A DNA stretch of 64,000 nucleotides from Streptomyces echinatus (GTDB lineage: Bacteria > Actinomycetota > Actinomycetes > Streptomycetales > Streptomycetaceae), in contig NZ_JACHJK010000010.1 in the NCBI RefSeq assembly GCF_014203595.1, forward strand, positions 62,001 through 126,000, in the 5' to 3' direction. Below, in pieces: positions 34,533-43,338 of the stretch (within the stretch, counting starts at the first letter, position 1; each line of letters opens with the position of its first letter). The notes below the pieces were generated by a model that ran no database searches, was not told where the DNA came from, and worked only from the letters and a program-made list of their open reading frames with translations. Position numbers and translations under genes: made by a program.

Positions 34533-36314
34533 ATGAGCACCGTAGAGGTTCCGGTACTGATCGTCGGCGGCGGCGGCTCCGGCCTGGCCGCCTCCGTCTT
34601 CCTGTCCGGTCACGGCGTCGGCCACCTGCTGGTGGAGCGCCGCGCGGACACCTCGCGCCTGCCGAAGGCGCACTACATCAACCAGCGCACCATGGAGATC
34701 TTCCGCCAGTACGGCCTGGCGGACGACGTGGCCGAACAGGCCGCCGGACCCGAGCAGTTCGGCAAGGTCCGCTGGCAGACCACCCTCACCGGCCAGGGCC
34801 CGCTGGACGGGCAGGTCATCCATGAGATGGACGGCTTCGGCGGCGGCGCGCTGCGCGAGACGTACGAGGCGGCGGGCCCCGTGCTGCCGGCCAAGCTGCC
34901 GCAGCTGCGCCTCGAACCGGTGCTGCGCCGCCACGCCGAGGAGCGCAATCCCGGACGCGTCCGGTTCGGCCACGAGCTGGTCTCGCTGGCGGAGGACGCC
35001 GGGGGCGAGAGCATCACCGCCGAGATCCGCTCCACCGAGACCGGCGAGACCACGACGGTCGTCGCGCGGTACGTGATCGCGGCGGACGCCGGCCGCACCG
35101 TGGGCCCCGCCCTCGGCATACGCATGGAGGGCCTGCCCGCCCTGTTCGACGCCACCACGGCGTACTTCTCCGCGGACCTGTCGCAGTGGTGGACCGAGGG
35201 CTCGGTCATCACCTGGTTCCTCAACCCCTACCGCGCCGAATTGTCCAGCGCCCTCATCGAGATGGGCCCGACCTGGGGCAAGCACTGCGAGGAGTGGGGC
35301 CTGCACCTGCCGCTCGCCGGCATCGACCGCACCGACGAGGAGGCGGTCACCGGCCGCATCCGGGAAGTGCTCGGCCTGCCCGACCTCGAGCTGACCCTGC
35401 ACGACGTGACCAGCTGGAGCGTGGAGGCGGTGCTCGCCGAGCGCTACCGCCACGGCCGGGCGTTCCTCGTCGGCGACGCCGCCCACCGCCAGCCGCCCGC
35501 CGTCGGCCTCGGCCTCAACAGCGGCATCCAGGACGCGCACAACCTCGCCTGGAAGCTCGCCGCGGTGCTGTCGGGCCGCGCCGGCGACGGCCTGCTCGAC
35601 ACCTACGAGGCCGAGCGCCGGCCCGTCGGCCAGTTCAACCTGGGCTGGGCGATGTCCGCCGCCTCGCACCACCAGGTGGTCATCGACGCCGCCGTCGGCC
35701 TCGGCCGGCACGTGCCGCCGGAGCGCCGCACGCCGATGTTCTTCTCCTACTTCTCGCCGACCCCGGTCGGTGCCGCGCAGCGCGCCCGGGCGGCGGAGAT
35801 CTTCGCCACCCACCGCGGCGAGTGCCAGGCCCTCGGCGTGGAGACCGGCTTCGCCTACGAGCAGGGCGCGGTCGTCCCGGACGGCAGCCGCCCGCCGGCC
35901 CGCTCGCCGCTGGGCGACGAGTACCGGGCCACCACCCGCCCCGGGCATCTGCTGCCGCACGCCTGGGTCGAGCGGGACGGCCGGCGCCTGTCCACCCACG
36001 ACCTGGTCGGCTCCGGCACCGGCTTCGTGCTGATCACCGGCGCGGACGGGGCCGCGTGGACCGAGGCCGCCGAACGGGCCGCCGAGAAGCTCTCCGTCCC
36101 CGTGACCGTGGTCCGGATCGGCGACGGCGCCGAGGGCGCGCAGTACACCGACGCCGACGGCGCCTGGCAGCGCCTGCGCGAGACCGGCGCGACGGGTGCC
36201 GTGCTGGTCCGGCCGGACCAGCACGTGGCCTGGCGCGCCACGGGCGCCGAGGCGGACCCGGCGGGAGCCCTGACCGAGGCGCTCGCTCTCGTGCTGGGCC
36301 ACCAGGCCCCGTGA
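34533..36314 (+). CDS. FAD-dependent aromatic monooxygenase
   Basis: A 593-residue class A flavin hydroxylase of the PHBH/PgaE type. Seen: Rossmann dinucleotide motif VLIVGGGGSGLAASVFL at the N-terminus, the LPKAHYINQRTMEIF segment, IAADAGRT where these enzymes usually have a DG motif, and the FAD-binding GDAAHRQPPAVGLGLNSGIQ near residue 315. A thioredoxin-like C-terminal domain follows, as in tailoring hydroxylases of polyketides. GAAGGA lies 7 nt before the ATG. It probably hydroxylates the naphthalene/naphthoquinone ring (for example flaviolin to mompain) or the prenylated product; which step is inference. Confidence 0.87.
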   Translation: MSTVEVPVLIVGGGGSGLAASVFLSGHGVGHLLVERRADTSRLPKAHYINQRTMEIFRQYGLADDVAEQAAGPEQFGKVRWQTTLTGQGPLDGQVIHEMDGFGGGALRETYEAAGPVLPAKLPQLRLEPVLRRHAEERNPGRVRFGHELVSLAEDAGGESITAEIRSTETGETTTVVARYVIAADAGRTVGPALGIRMEGLPALFDATTAYFSADLSQWWTEGSVITWFLNPYRAELSSALIEMGPTWGKHCEEWGLHLPLAGIDRTDEEAVTGRIREVLGLPDLELTLHDVTSWSVEAVLAERYRHGRAFLVGDAAHRQPPAVGLGLNSGIQDAHNLAWKLAAVLSGRAGDGLLDTYEAERRPVGQFNLGWAMSAASHHQVVIDAAVGLGRHVPPERRTPMFFSYFSPTPVGAAQRARAAEIFATHRGECQALGVETGFAYEQGAVVPDGSRPPARSPLGDEYRATTRPGHLLPHAWVERDGRRLSTHDLVGSGTGFVLITGADGAAWTEAAERAAEKLSVPVTVVRIGDGAEGAQYTDADGAWQRLRETGATGAVLVRPDQHVAWRATGAEADPAGALTEALALVLGHQAP

Positions 36315-36363
36315 CCGCCCGCACCGCCTGCCCGAACTCCCCTACGAACACGGAAGAAACAGC

Positions 36364-37881
36364 GTGATCAACAGAAGGTCCTTCCTCGCCGGCGCCAGCG
36401 GTGTCGCGCTGGCCACGACGGCGCTGTCCGGCGCCGCACATGCCAGGTCCGGTTCCCCCGGCCCCCGGTGGAGCCGGCTCGCCGACCGCCTCCAGGGACG
36501 CCTCGTGCTCCCGTCCGACGCGGACTACCAGCGGGCCAAGCAGCTCTACCAGGTCCAGTTCGACACCACCAGCCCCAGGGCGGTCGCCTACTGCGCCTCC
36601 GCCGCCGACGTCTCCGCCTGCATCCGCTTCGCCGACGCCCACGGCATACCCGTCGCCGCCCGCAGCGGCGGCCACAGCGCGGGCGGCTACTCCACCACCC
36701 AGGGCCTGGTCATCGACGTGTCCGGCCTCAACTCCGTGGCGCTCGGCGACGGTTCGGTGCGGATGGGGCCCGGCGCCCAGCTCGTCGACATCGCGAACAC
36801 CCTCGCCCCGGCCGGCCTCGGCATCTCCGGCGGGTACTGCCCCACCGTCGCGGCCGGCGGGTTCTTCCAGGGCGGCGGCATGGGCCTGTTCACCCGCAGC
36901 ATCGGCATCGCCTCCGACAAACTGACGTCGGCGCGCGTGGTCCTCGCCGACGGGCGCATCGTCACCGCCTCGCCGGACTGCCACAGCGACCTGTTCTGGG
37001 CCCTGCGCGGCGGTGGCGGCGGCAACTTCGGGATCGTCACGTCGTACGAGGTCACGCCCTCGCCGCTGACCGACGTGGCCGCCATCAACCTGGTGTGGAC
37101 CTTCGACCGGGCCCTGGACATGCTGGACGGCTGGACCCGGTGGCTGCCCGACGCCCCCTGGACGATAGGCAGCGGTGTCAACGTCACGCTCACCGACGCC
37201 GGCCCCGGCACCGTGCCGACCGCCTCGGTGTTCCTCGGCTCGGTGGACACCGGCGCGGCGTTCGACGGCGAGATCGCCCGGCTGATCTCGCTGGTCGGCC
37301 GGCCCCCGGTGTACCAGCAGAAGTTCGCCGCCCCGTACAAGTCCGTCCTGATGTCGCTGTACCAGTGCTCCGACCTCACGGCGCAGCAGTGCCACCGCGC
37401 CGACACCTCCCCCGACGGGAAGATCCAGCGCCCGGCGTTCGGCGCCTGGCGCAGCCGCCTGTTCGAGCGGACGATGCCGCGCGAGGGCTGGGCCGAGGCA
37501 CTGGAGACGTTCAACGCGAACCGGTTCGCCGGGCAGATGCGCCAACTGCAGATCTCCGCCCTCGGCGGCCGGGCCAACACCGTGGCCCGGGACGCGACCG
37601 CCTACGTCCACCGCGACAGCCTCTTCTCGGTCAGCTACCTCACCTCGAACGCCGCCGCACCGGTCTCGGAGGAGGCCAAGGCGGCCGCATGGGAGTACGT
37701 CGACGACGGCTTCGCGGTGATCGACCCCTACTCCAACGGCGAGACCTACCAGAACTTCATCGACCCGCGCCTGCCGGACTGGCGGCGCTCCTACTACGCC
37801 GAGAACTACGCGCGGCTGGCCCGGATCAAGAACAAGTACGACCCCTACCGGTTCTTCCGGTTCGCACAGGGCGTCAGCTGA
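36364..37881 (+). CDS. TAT-exported berberine-bridge-type FAD oxidase
   Basis: A 505-residue oxidoreductase. The N-terminus NRRSFLAGASGVALATTALS followed by GAAHA is a twin-arginine signal peptide, so the enzyme should act outside the membrane after folding. The FAD domain has the histidine (RSGGHSAGGYS) and cysteine (GGYCPTVAAGGFFQGGGMG) used for bicovalent flavin attachment. The C-terminus NKYDPYRFFRF is the BBE segment. Such oxidases perform two-electron oxidations and oxidative ring closures. The start is GTG at 36364. In this cluster a late oxidative cyclisation of the exported prenylated product is plausible. Confidence 0.88.
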   Translation: MINRRSFLAGASGVALATTALSGAAHARSGSPGPRWSRLADRLQGRLVLPSDADYQRAKQLYQVQFDTTSPRAVAYCASAADVSACIRFADAHGIPVAARSGGHSAGGYSTTQGLVIDVSGLNSVALGDGSVRMGPGAQLVDIANTLAPAGLGISGGYCPTVAAGGFFQGGGMGLFTRSIGIASDKLTSARVVLADGRIVTASPDCHSDLFWALRGGGGGNFGIVTSYEVTPSPLTDVAAINLVWTFDRALDMLDGWTRWLPDAPWTIGSGVNVTLTDAGPGTVPTASVFLGSVDTGAAFDGEIARLISLVGRPPVYQQKFAAPYKSVLMSLYQCSDLTAQQCHRADTSPDGKIQRPAFGAWRSRLFERTMPREGWAEALETFNANRFAGQMRQLQISALGGRANTVARDATAYVHRDSLFSVSYLTSNAAAPVSEEAKAAAWEYVDDGFAVIDPYSNGETYQNFIDPRLPDWRRSYYAENYARLARIKNKYDPYRFFRFAQGVS

Positions 37882-38041
37882 CCCGCCGCCCGGCTCCGCA
37901 CGGGGATCCCTCCCCGGCGGGGCCGGGCCCGTCTCCCGCGGGGCCTGCCGTCCGGATCGCGCCGGGCTCGCCCGGATCCGAACGAAAGGCCCTGCCCCAG
38001 GCCATTCCGGCCGGTCCGGCCGGTCCAGACAGGAGCACTCC

Positions 38042-39679
38042 ATGAAGATCGCCGAACGAGCACGCCCGGCCCCGCTGCCGCTGCCCGAGGAGGTGTCCCC
38101 GGACGAGGTGCACCAGGCGACGGCCCGGCTGACCGCGTACATCAGCGGCAGAACCGACGACGACGGTGCGATACGGGAGCAGTGCGAGAGCAGGGTGCTG
38201 GAGTCGGCGCTCGCCCTCTCCCTGATGACGCGGACCGGCACGGACTCCCCCGCCCGGGACCGCCTCCTGACCTATCTGCGCGGCCACCAGGAGTCCCCGG
38301 ACAAGCTCGACCGGGTGCTCGCCTCGTGCGCCGTCGCGGCTGCCGCGGGCCGGCGGGCCGACGGCGACAGCACCCTCGTCGACACCCTGGCGGCGGGCGT
38401 CCTGGGTGCCGCGCCGGGCTTCATCTCCACCCGCCGACGCCTGATGGTGTACGCGGTGCTCTCGGTGCTGGGCTGCCCGCTGCCCGCCGACGCCGAACTC
38501 CCGGGCGGCGGACAGGTCCCCACCGACCCGCTGCACTCCTGGGCCGCCGTGCAGCAGGCGTCCATCACGCTGATCCTGGCCGGCGCCCTCGGCGTACGGA
38601 ACCGGGCCACCGAGGCAGCCCTGGACACCCTGCTGGCCACCGACCCCGCCGACACGGTGTGGGAGGGCTACGCGCTGATGCACCTGCTGGTGCTGCACGC
38701 GCTCGCCGGTGTGCCCGGCCACGAGGAGACCGTGCGCCGGGGCCTCACCACACTGCTGCGTCACCAGCGCACCGACGGCGGCTTCCCGTTCGTCCTGGAG
38801 ATGCACAACTGGTGCACGTCCACCGGCGGTCTCGCCCTGCACGCCGCGGGCGCCGACCCGGCGCTGCTGCGCCGTATGGCGGCGACGCTCGGTGCCCAGC
38901 GGGGCGGTGCCCCGCTGCGCTCGCTCTCCCGCGGCGAGGCGCTGACCGGCGGCTGGTCCATGTCACCGGTCGTCGCGCAGAACGACGTCGACGACACCTC
39001 CTGCGCCCTGGAGTTCCTCCAGGCCGTCGATCCGGTGGCGCACGCCGGGGCGGTGCGCGGCGGGGTGGCCGCGCTGCTGGCCGTGCAGGGCGCGGACGGC
39101 GGCTTCCCGACCTATGTCGCGGGCGCCTCCTCCGAGCCGTGCATGACGGCCGCCGCGGTCTGCGCGCTCGGCCCGCACCCGGCGACCGCGCCGCAGCGCG
39201 CGAAGGCCCTGGCGTTCCTCGCCGACCACCAGTTCGCCGACGGCGGCTTCGAGCCGGGCTGGAGCCGCAGCCGTCTGCACAGCCTGTTCCGGGTGCGGCT
39301 CGCCGCCTGCACGGCGGACCCGGGCGACGCCCGCTCCGCCGCCATGGCCGAGCGGATCGAGCGGACGGTGCGCGAGACGCAGAACACCGACGGCGGCTGG
39401 GGCATGCAGCCCGGCGACCCCAGCGACGACATCAGCACCGCCTACGGCCTGATCACGCTTCTCCACGCCGACGATCCACGGCCCGTCGGCGCCGCCCTGA
39501 CCTGGCTGCTCCAGCGGCAGAAGGCCGACGGCAGCTACGGCGGCCCGCCCGACATGGTCGGCCCGCGCCCCTTCGCCTACCACTTTCCGCTGCTCACCGA
39601 CATCCCGGTGCTGCTCGCCCTCGGGCACACCCGCGCGCGGGTCCGGGATCTGCGGGGCTCGCTCCAGGGAGTGCGGTGA
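38042..39679 (+). CDS. Class II terpene cyclase with DVDD motif
   Basis: A 545-residue alpha-alpha-barrel terpene cyclase. The general acid motif DxDD is present as D315-V-D317-D318 in QNDVDDTSCALEFL. QW-like repeats are visible (QGADGGFPTY, QNTDGGWGMQ, QKADGSYGG). No DDxxD class I motif is present, so cyclisation starts by protonating a double bond and any diphosphate remains. The length matches bacterial class II diterpene cyclases rather than squalene-hopene cyclase. The substrate is either a linear diphosphate from the polyprenyl synthase at 51346 or the prenyl chain already attached to the quinone. Its place beside the prenyltransferase supports a cyclised meroterpenoid. Confidence 0.88.
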   Translation: MKIAERARPAPLPLPEEVSPDEVHQATARLTAYISGRTDDDGAIREQCESRVLESALALSLMTRTGTDSPARDRLLTYLRGHQESPDKLDRVLASCAVAAAAGRRADGDSTLVDTLAAGVLGAAPGFISTRRRLMVYAVLSVLGCPLPADAELPGGGQVPTDPLHSWAAVQQASITLILAGALGVRNRATEAALDTLLATDPADTVWEGYALMHLLVLHALAGVPGHEETVRRGLTTLLRHQRTDGGFPFVLEMHNWCTSTGGLALHAAGADPALLRRMAATLGAQRGGAPLRSLSRGEALTGGWSMSPVVAQNDVDDTSCALEFLQAVDPVAHAGAVRGGVAALLAVQGADGGFPTYVAGASSEPCMTAAAVCALGPHPATAPQRAKALAFLADHQFADGGFEPGWSRSRLHSLFRVRLAACTADPGDARSAAMAERIERTVRETQNTDGGWGMQPGDPSDDISTAYGLITLLHADDPRPVGAALTWLLQRQKADGSYGGPPDMVGPRPFAYHFPLLTDIPVLLALGHTRARVRDLRGSLQGVR

Positions 39680-39773
39680 ACCCCTGAGCCCCCGCCCGCC
39701 TCCGCCCCTGCCCGCTTTCACCACTGCCCGCTGAGAAACACCATCCACCCCCACGGAACACGGAGAGACAGAC

Positions 39774-41885
39774 ATGCTGCGAAAACTGGCCGCCTTGCCC
39801 AGCGGAAGGGTGGGCAAGTGGGTCGTCATCGCGCTCTGGGTCGTCGTACTGGTCCCGGCGCTGATGCTGGCCGGGAAGCTAGGTGACGCGGAGGAGAACG
39901 ACAACTCGGCCTGGCTGCCGGGCAACGCGGAGTCCACCGCGGTCGTCGAGCGCGCCCAGAAGCTGATGCCCGCCGACTCCGTGCCCGCGATCGTGGTCTA
40001 CGACCGGGCCGGCGGGGTCACCGACGCCGACCTGGCCAAGGCTCAGGCGGACGCCGAGGCGTTCCAGGGCATCGACAACGTCGTGGGCCGGCCGCAGGGA
40101 CCGGTCAAGTCCCAGGACGGCAAGGCCATCCAGACCATCGTCCAGGTCCACAAGGACAAGTCCGGCTGGGAAGGGCTCGGCAAGGTCGTCGACGCGATGG
40201 CCGACGTCGGCGAGAAGGACGCGAACGGCCTCGGCTTCCACGTCGCCGGGCCGGCCGGCTACGGCGCCGACTCGATCAAGGCGTTCGGCGGCGGCGGCGC
40301 GCTGACCACGATCACCGCGCTGGTCGTGGTCGCGATCCTGCTGATCACCTACCGCAGCCCGCTGCTCCCCCTGCTGCCCCTGATCACCGTCGGCGTGGCC
40401 CTGATGGCGGCCGAGGCGCTGATCTATCTGCTGGCCGAACACGCCGGCCTCGTGGTCAACAAACAGACCAGCTTCATCCTGGTGGTACTGATCTTCGGTG
40501 CCGCCACCGACTACGCGCTGCTGCTGATCTCCCGCTACCGGGAGGAACTGGCGCGTCACGAGGACCGGCACGAGGCGATGGCGGAGGCCCTGTACCGCTC
40601 CGGCCCGGCGATCGTGGCCAGCGCGGCGACGGTCGCGGTCAGCCTGATGCTGCTGACGCTCGCCGTCCTGAACTCCACCAAGGGCATGGGCCCGGCCTGC
40701 GCCATCGGCGTCCTGGTCGGCCTGCTCGCCATGGTGACGCTGATGCCGGCGCTGCTGGTCGCCTGCGGCCGGTGGATCTTCTGGCCGGTGAAGCCGGTGT
40801 ACGGCGCGGAGGCGGAGCGGAAGGAGAGCGTCTGGAGCCGGGTCGGCAACGCCATCTCGGGCCGGCCGCGGCTGGTGTGGGCGGGTACCGTGCTGGTGCT
40901 CGCGGCGATGGCGCTCGGCACGCTCGGGCTGGACGCCTCGGGCCTGTCCAACAAGGACCAGTTCACCGGCAAGCCGCAGATGGCGGTCGGTGAGGAGATC
41001 CGCGCCGCGCACTTCCCGGCCGGGTCCGGCGATCCCGTCTACGTCGTGGCCAAGGCCGGTGCGGCCGACCGGGTCAGGTCGGCGCTGGCCGGGGTGTCCG
41101 GGATCGGCGCCGTCGCGGATCCGGTGGTCAGGGGTGACGAGGCGGTGCTGCTCGGGCAGTTGAAGGACGAGCCCAGCAGCGAGGCGGCGATGCGCACCGT
41201 GGACCGGGCGCGGACCGCGGTCCACCGGATCGAGGGCGCGGACGCACAGGTCGGCGGCAGCACCGCGATCATGGTCGACACGGAGAACGCGGCGTCCCGC
41301 GACTCCAAGGTGATCATCCCGATCGTGCTGCTCGTGGTCCTGCTCATCCTGACGCTGCTGCTACGCGCGGTGGTCGCGCCGCTGCTGCTGATGGCGACGG
41401 TGCTGCTGTCGTTCGGCGCGGCCCTCGGCGTGAGCAGTCTGGTGTTCGAGCACGTCTTCGGGCTCGCGGGAGCCGACGCCTCGTTCCCGCTGCTGGCGTT
41501 CGTGTTCCTGGTCGCGCTGGGCATCGACTACAACATCTTCCTGGTCACCCGGGTCCGCGAGGACACGCTGCGGCACGGCACCCGGCGGGCCGCGCTGACC
41601 GGGCTGTCGTCCACCGGCGGTGTGATCACCTCGGCGGGTGTGGTGCTGGCCGGCACCTTCGCGGCCATGGCCTCGCTGCCGCTGGTCTTCGCGGTGGAGC
41701 TGGGCTTCGCGGTGGCGTTCGGCGTGCTGCTCGACACCATCGTGGTGCGCTCGGTGCTGGTCACCGCGCTCACCCTGGACGTGGGCCGCTGGATGTGGTG
41801 GCCCAGCAAGCTGTTCCGGCACCGCGACGACGCCCTGCCGTCGGCGGACGAGACCGGCCAGGTGCCCGCGTACAGCGGCAGGTGA
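39774..41885 (+). CDS. MMPL/RND-family exporter
   Basis: A 703-residue inner-membrane transporter of the MMPL (RND superfamily) type, probably driven by the proton gradient. Seen: an N-terminal membrane helix, an extracytoplasmic loop beginning NDNSAWLPGNAEST, a block of helices from about residue 180 including the GAATDYALLLISRYREEL motif, a second loop, and a second block with the matching ALGIDYNIFLVTRVRED. Twelve helices in two halves fit the family. It is the last gene before a strong terminator and is likely the export and self-resistance gene of the cluster. Confidence 0.9.
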   Translation: MLRKLAALPSGRVGKWVVIALWVVVLVPALMLAGKLGDAEENDNSAWLPGNAESTAVVERAQKLMPADSVPAIVVYDRAGGVTDADLAKAQADAEAFQGIDNVVGRPQGPVKSQDGKAIQTIVQVHKDKSGWEGLGKVVDAMADVGEKDANGLGFHVAGPAGYGADSIKAFGGGGALTTITALVVVAILLITYRSPLLPLLPLITVGVALMAAEALIYLLAEHAGLVVNKQTSFILVVLIFGAATDYALLLISRYREELARHEDRHEAMAEALYRSGPAIVASAATVAVSLMLLTLAVLNSTKGMGPACAIGVLVGLLAMVTLMPALLVACGRWIFWPVKPVYGAEAERKESVWSRVGNAISGRPRLVWAGTVLVLAAMALGTLGLDASGLSNKDQFTGKPQMAVGEEIRAAHFPAGSGDPVYVVAKAGAADRVRSALAGVSGIGAVADPVVRGDEAVLLGQLKDEPSSEAAMRTVDRARTAVHRIEGADAQVGGSTAIMVDTENAASRDSKVIIPIVLLVVLLILTLLLRAVVAPLLLMATVLLSFGAALGVSSLVFEHVFGLAGADASFPLLAFVFLVALGIDYNIFLVTRVREDTLRHGTRRAALTGLSSTGGVITSAGVVLAGTFAAMASLPLVFAVELGFAVAFGVLLDTIVVRSVLVTALTLDVGRWMWWPSKLFRHRDDALPSADETGQVPAYSGR

Positions 41886-41896
41886 ACCATCCCTGC

Positions 41897-41938
41897 CACG
41901 GGCCCGGCGCCGCCCCGCGCGGCGGCGCCGGGCCCGTG
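41897..41938. terminator. Strong hairpin terminator after exporter gene
   Basis: A perfect 18-bp inverted repeat (41897-41914 with 41921-41938, loop 6 nt) begins 12 bp after the exporter stop codon. Confidence 0.8.
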
Positions 41939-42074
41939 CGCGGGAGGCCGGCCCGGGGACCGCGGTGAGCGGACCGGGCCGTGCGACGTGAACGTCGCGG
42001 CGGGCCTCGTGGCCGGGGCGACCGCACGCGCGGTCCGGGCATGTCCTGACACACACTTCACTTTCGGGGGACCT

Positions 42075-43184
42075 ATGAGTGCAGAGACGATGGACAGGGG
42101 AATACGCAACGGCACCATGACCGCCGTCCCGGTGGGCGTCGGACAGCGCGGACGACAGGCCGTCGCCGAGCGGCGGCCAGGGGGGAGCACGGCGGGCACA
42201 CAAGGCACGGGTGCGCAGCGCATAGCGGAACTCGAGCGCGAGGTCCGGGAGTTGAAGCGCACCAACGAGACCCTCAAGCAGTACCTCAGCAAGGCGCTGG
42301 ACCTGGACACCGCCTCCTCCCCCGGGCGCCGGGACGTCCGCGTCCCGGACACCGCCGTCGACGGCGCCCCGGACACGGCCGGTCCCCCGCCCCGGTCCGC
42401 GTCGGGCGCCGGCGTGGAGTTCCGGGTACTCGGCCCGGTCGAGGCGGCGGTCGGCGGCCGGTGGGTGGACCTCGGGGCGCCCAAGCAGCGTGCGGCGCTC
42501 GTGCTGCTGGTGAGCCAGGTGGGCCAGCCGGTCTCGGTCGACACACTGGTGGACGCGCTGTGGGACGGCCGGCCGCCGCAGTCGGCGATCACCTCGCTGC
42601 ACGCGTACATCGCCAATCTGCGGCGCGCCCTGGAACCGCACCGGGCGCCGCGCACCCCGGCGACGGTGCTGTGCACCCGCGGGCGGGGCTATCTGCTGAA
42701 CAGTCAGGCCGTCGAGGTCGACGCCCACCGCTTCTGGGAGAGCGCCACCGCCGGCTGGCAGGCGCTGGACCGGGGCGATCCGCAGCGGGCGCTGTACGCG
42801 TTCGAGGCGGGCCTGGCCCTGTGGCGCGGGGAGGCGTACGCGGAGATGGCCGCGGCCCCGCACGTGGCACCCGAGGCCGTACGGCTGGAGGAGCTGCGCC
42901 TGTCGGTGATCGAGGGCCGCTGCGCCACCCTCATCGCGGTGGGCAGCCACGAGATGGCGGTGCCGGAACTGGTGGCCTTCACCCAGGCCCATCCGCTGCG
43001 CGAGTACGGCTGCGAACTGCTGAGCCTCGCGCTGTACCGGGCGGGGCGGCAGGCCGACGCGCTGTCGGTGCTGCGGGCCCACCAGAAGAGAATGGTGGAG
43101 GACCTGGGCATCTCGCCCAGCCCGGCGCTGCAGCACCTGGAACTGGAGATACTCCGCCAGGCCCCGGAGCTCGAGCGCTCCTAG
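42075..43184 (+). CDS. SARP regulator with transposase-like coiled-coil N-terminus
   Basis: A 369-residue classic short SARP (winged helix from about 113, BTAD domain to the end, no ATPase). Its N-terminal extension contains the charged heptad segment IAELEREVRELKRTNETLKQ at about residues 49-76. This closely resembles the leucine-zipper end of IS3-family OrfA transposase proteins and may let the regulator multimerise. The ATG at 42075 follows GGGGGA. The gene is isolated between two terminators, so it is transcribed alone. It is the third SARP in the cluster and probably controls the left-facing THN/nitrite operon, the right-facing genes, or both. Confidence 0.87.
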   Translation: MSAETMDRGIRNGTMTAVPVGVGQRGRQAVAERRPGGSTAGTQGTGAQRIAELEREVRELKRTNETLKQYLSKALDLDTASSPGRRDVRVPDTAVDGAPDTAGPPPRSASGAGVEFRVLGPVEAAVGGRWVDLGAPKQRAALVLLVSQVGQPVSVDTLVDALWDGRPPQSAITSLHAYIANLRRALEPHRAPRTPATVLCTRGRGYLLNSQAVEVDAHRFWESATAGWQALDRGDPQRALYAFEAGLALWRGEAYAEMAAAPHVAPEAVRLEELRLSVIEGRCATLIAVGSHEMAVPELVAFTQAHPLREYGCELLSLALYRAGRQADALSVLRAHQKRMVEDLGISPSPALQHLELEILRQAPELERS

Positions 43185-43199
43185 CACTGTCCCGCCCGG

Positions 43200-43249
43200 G
43201 AAGCCTCCGGTGCGGCGGTCCGTTCGTGGACCGCCGTGCCGGAGGTTTC
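43200..43249. terminator. Long imperfect hairpin terminator
   Basis: 22-nt arms (43200-43221 with 43228-43249) pair with a few mismatches around a 6-nt loop. It lies between the convergent ends of the third SARP gene and the O-methyltransferase gene. Confidence 0.7.
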
Positions 43250-43338
43250 GTCGTCCGCCGGCGTCCCCTCCGTCGGCGTCCCCGTGGCAGACCGAAGCCC
43301 CGGCCGGGGGGGGTGCGGCCGGGGCTGCGCGGGGCGGT

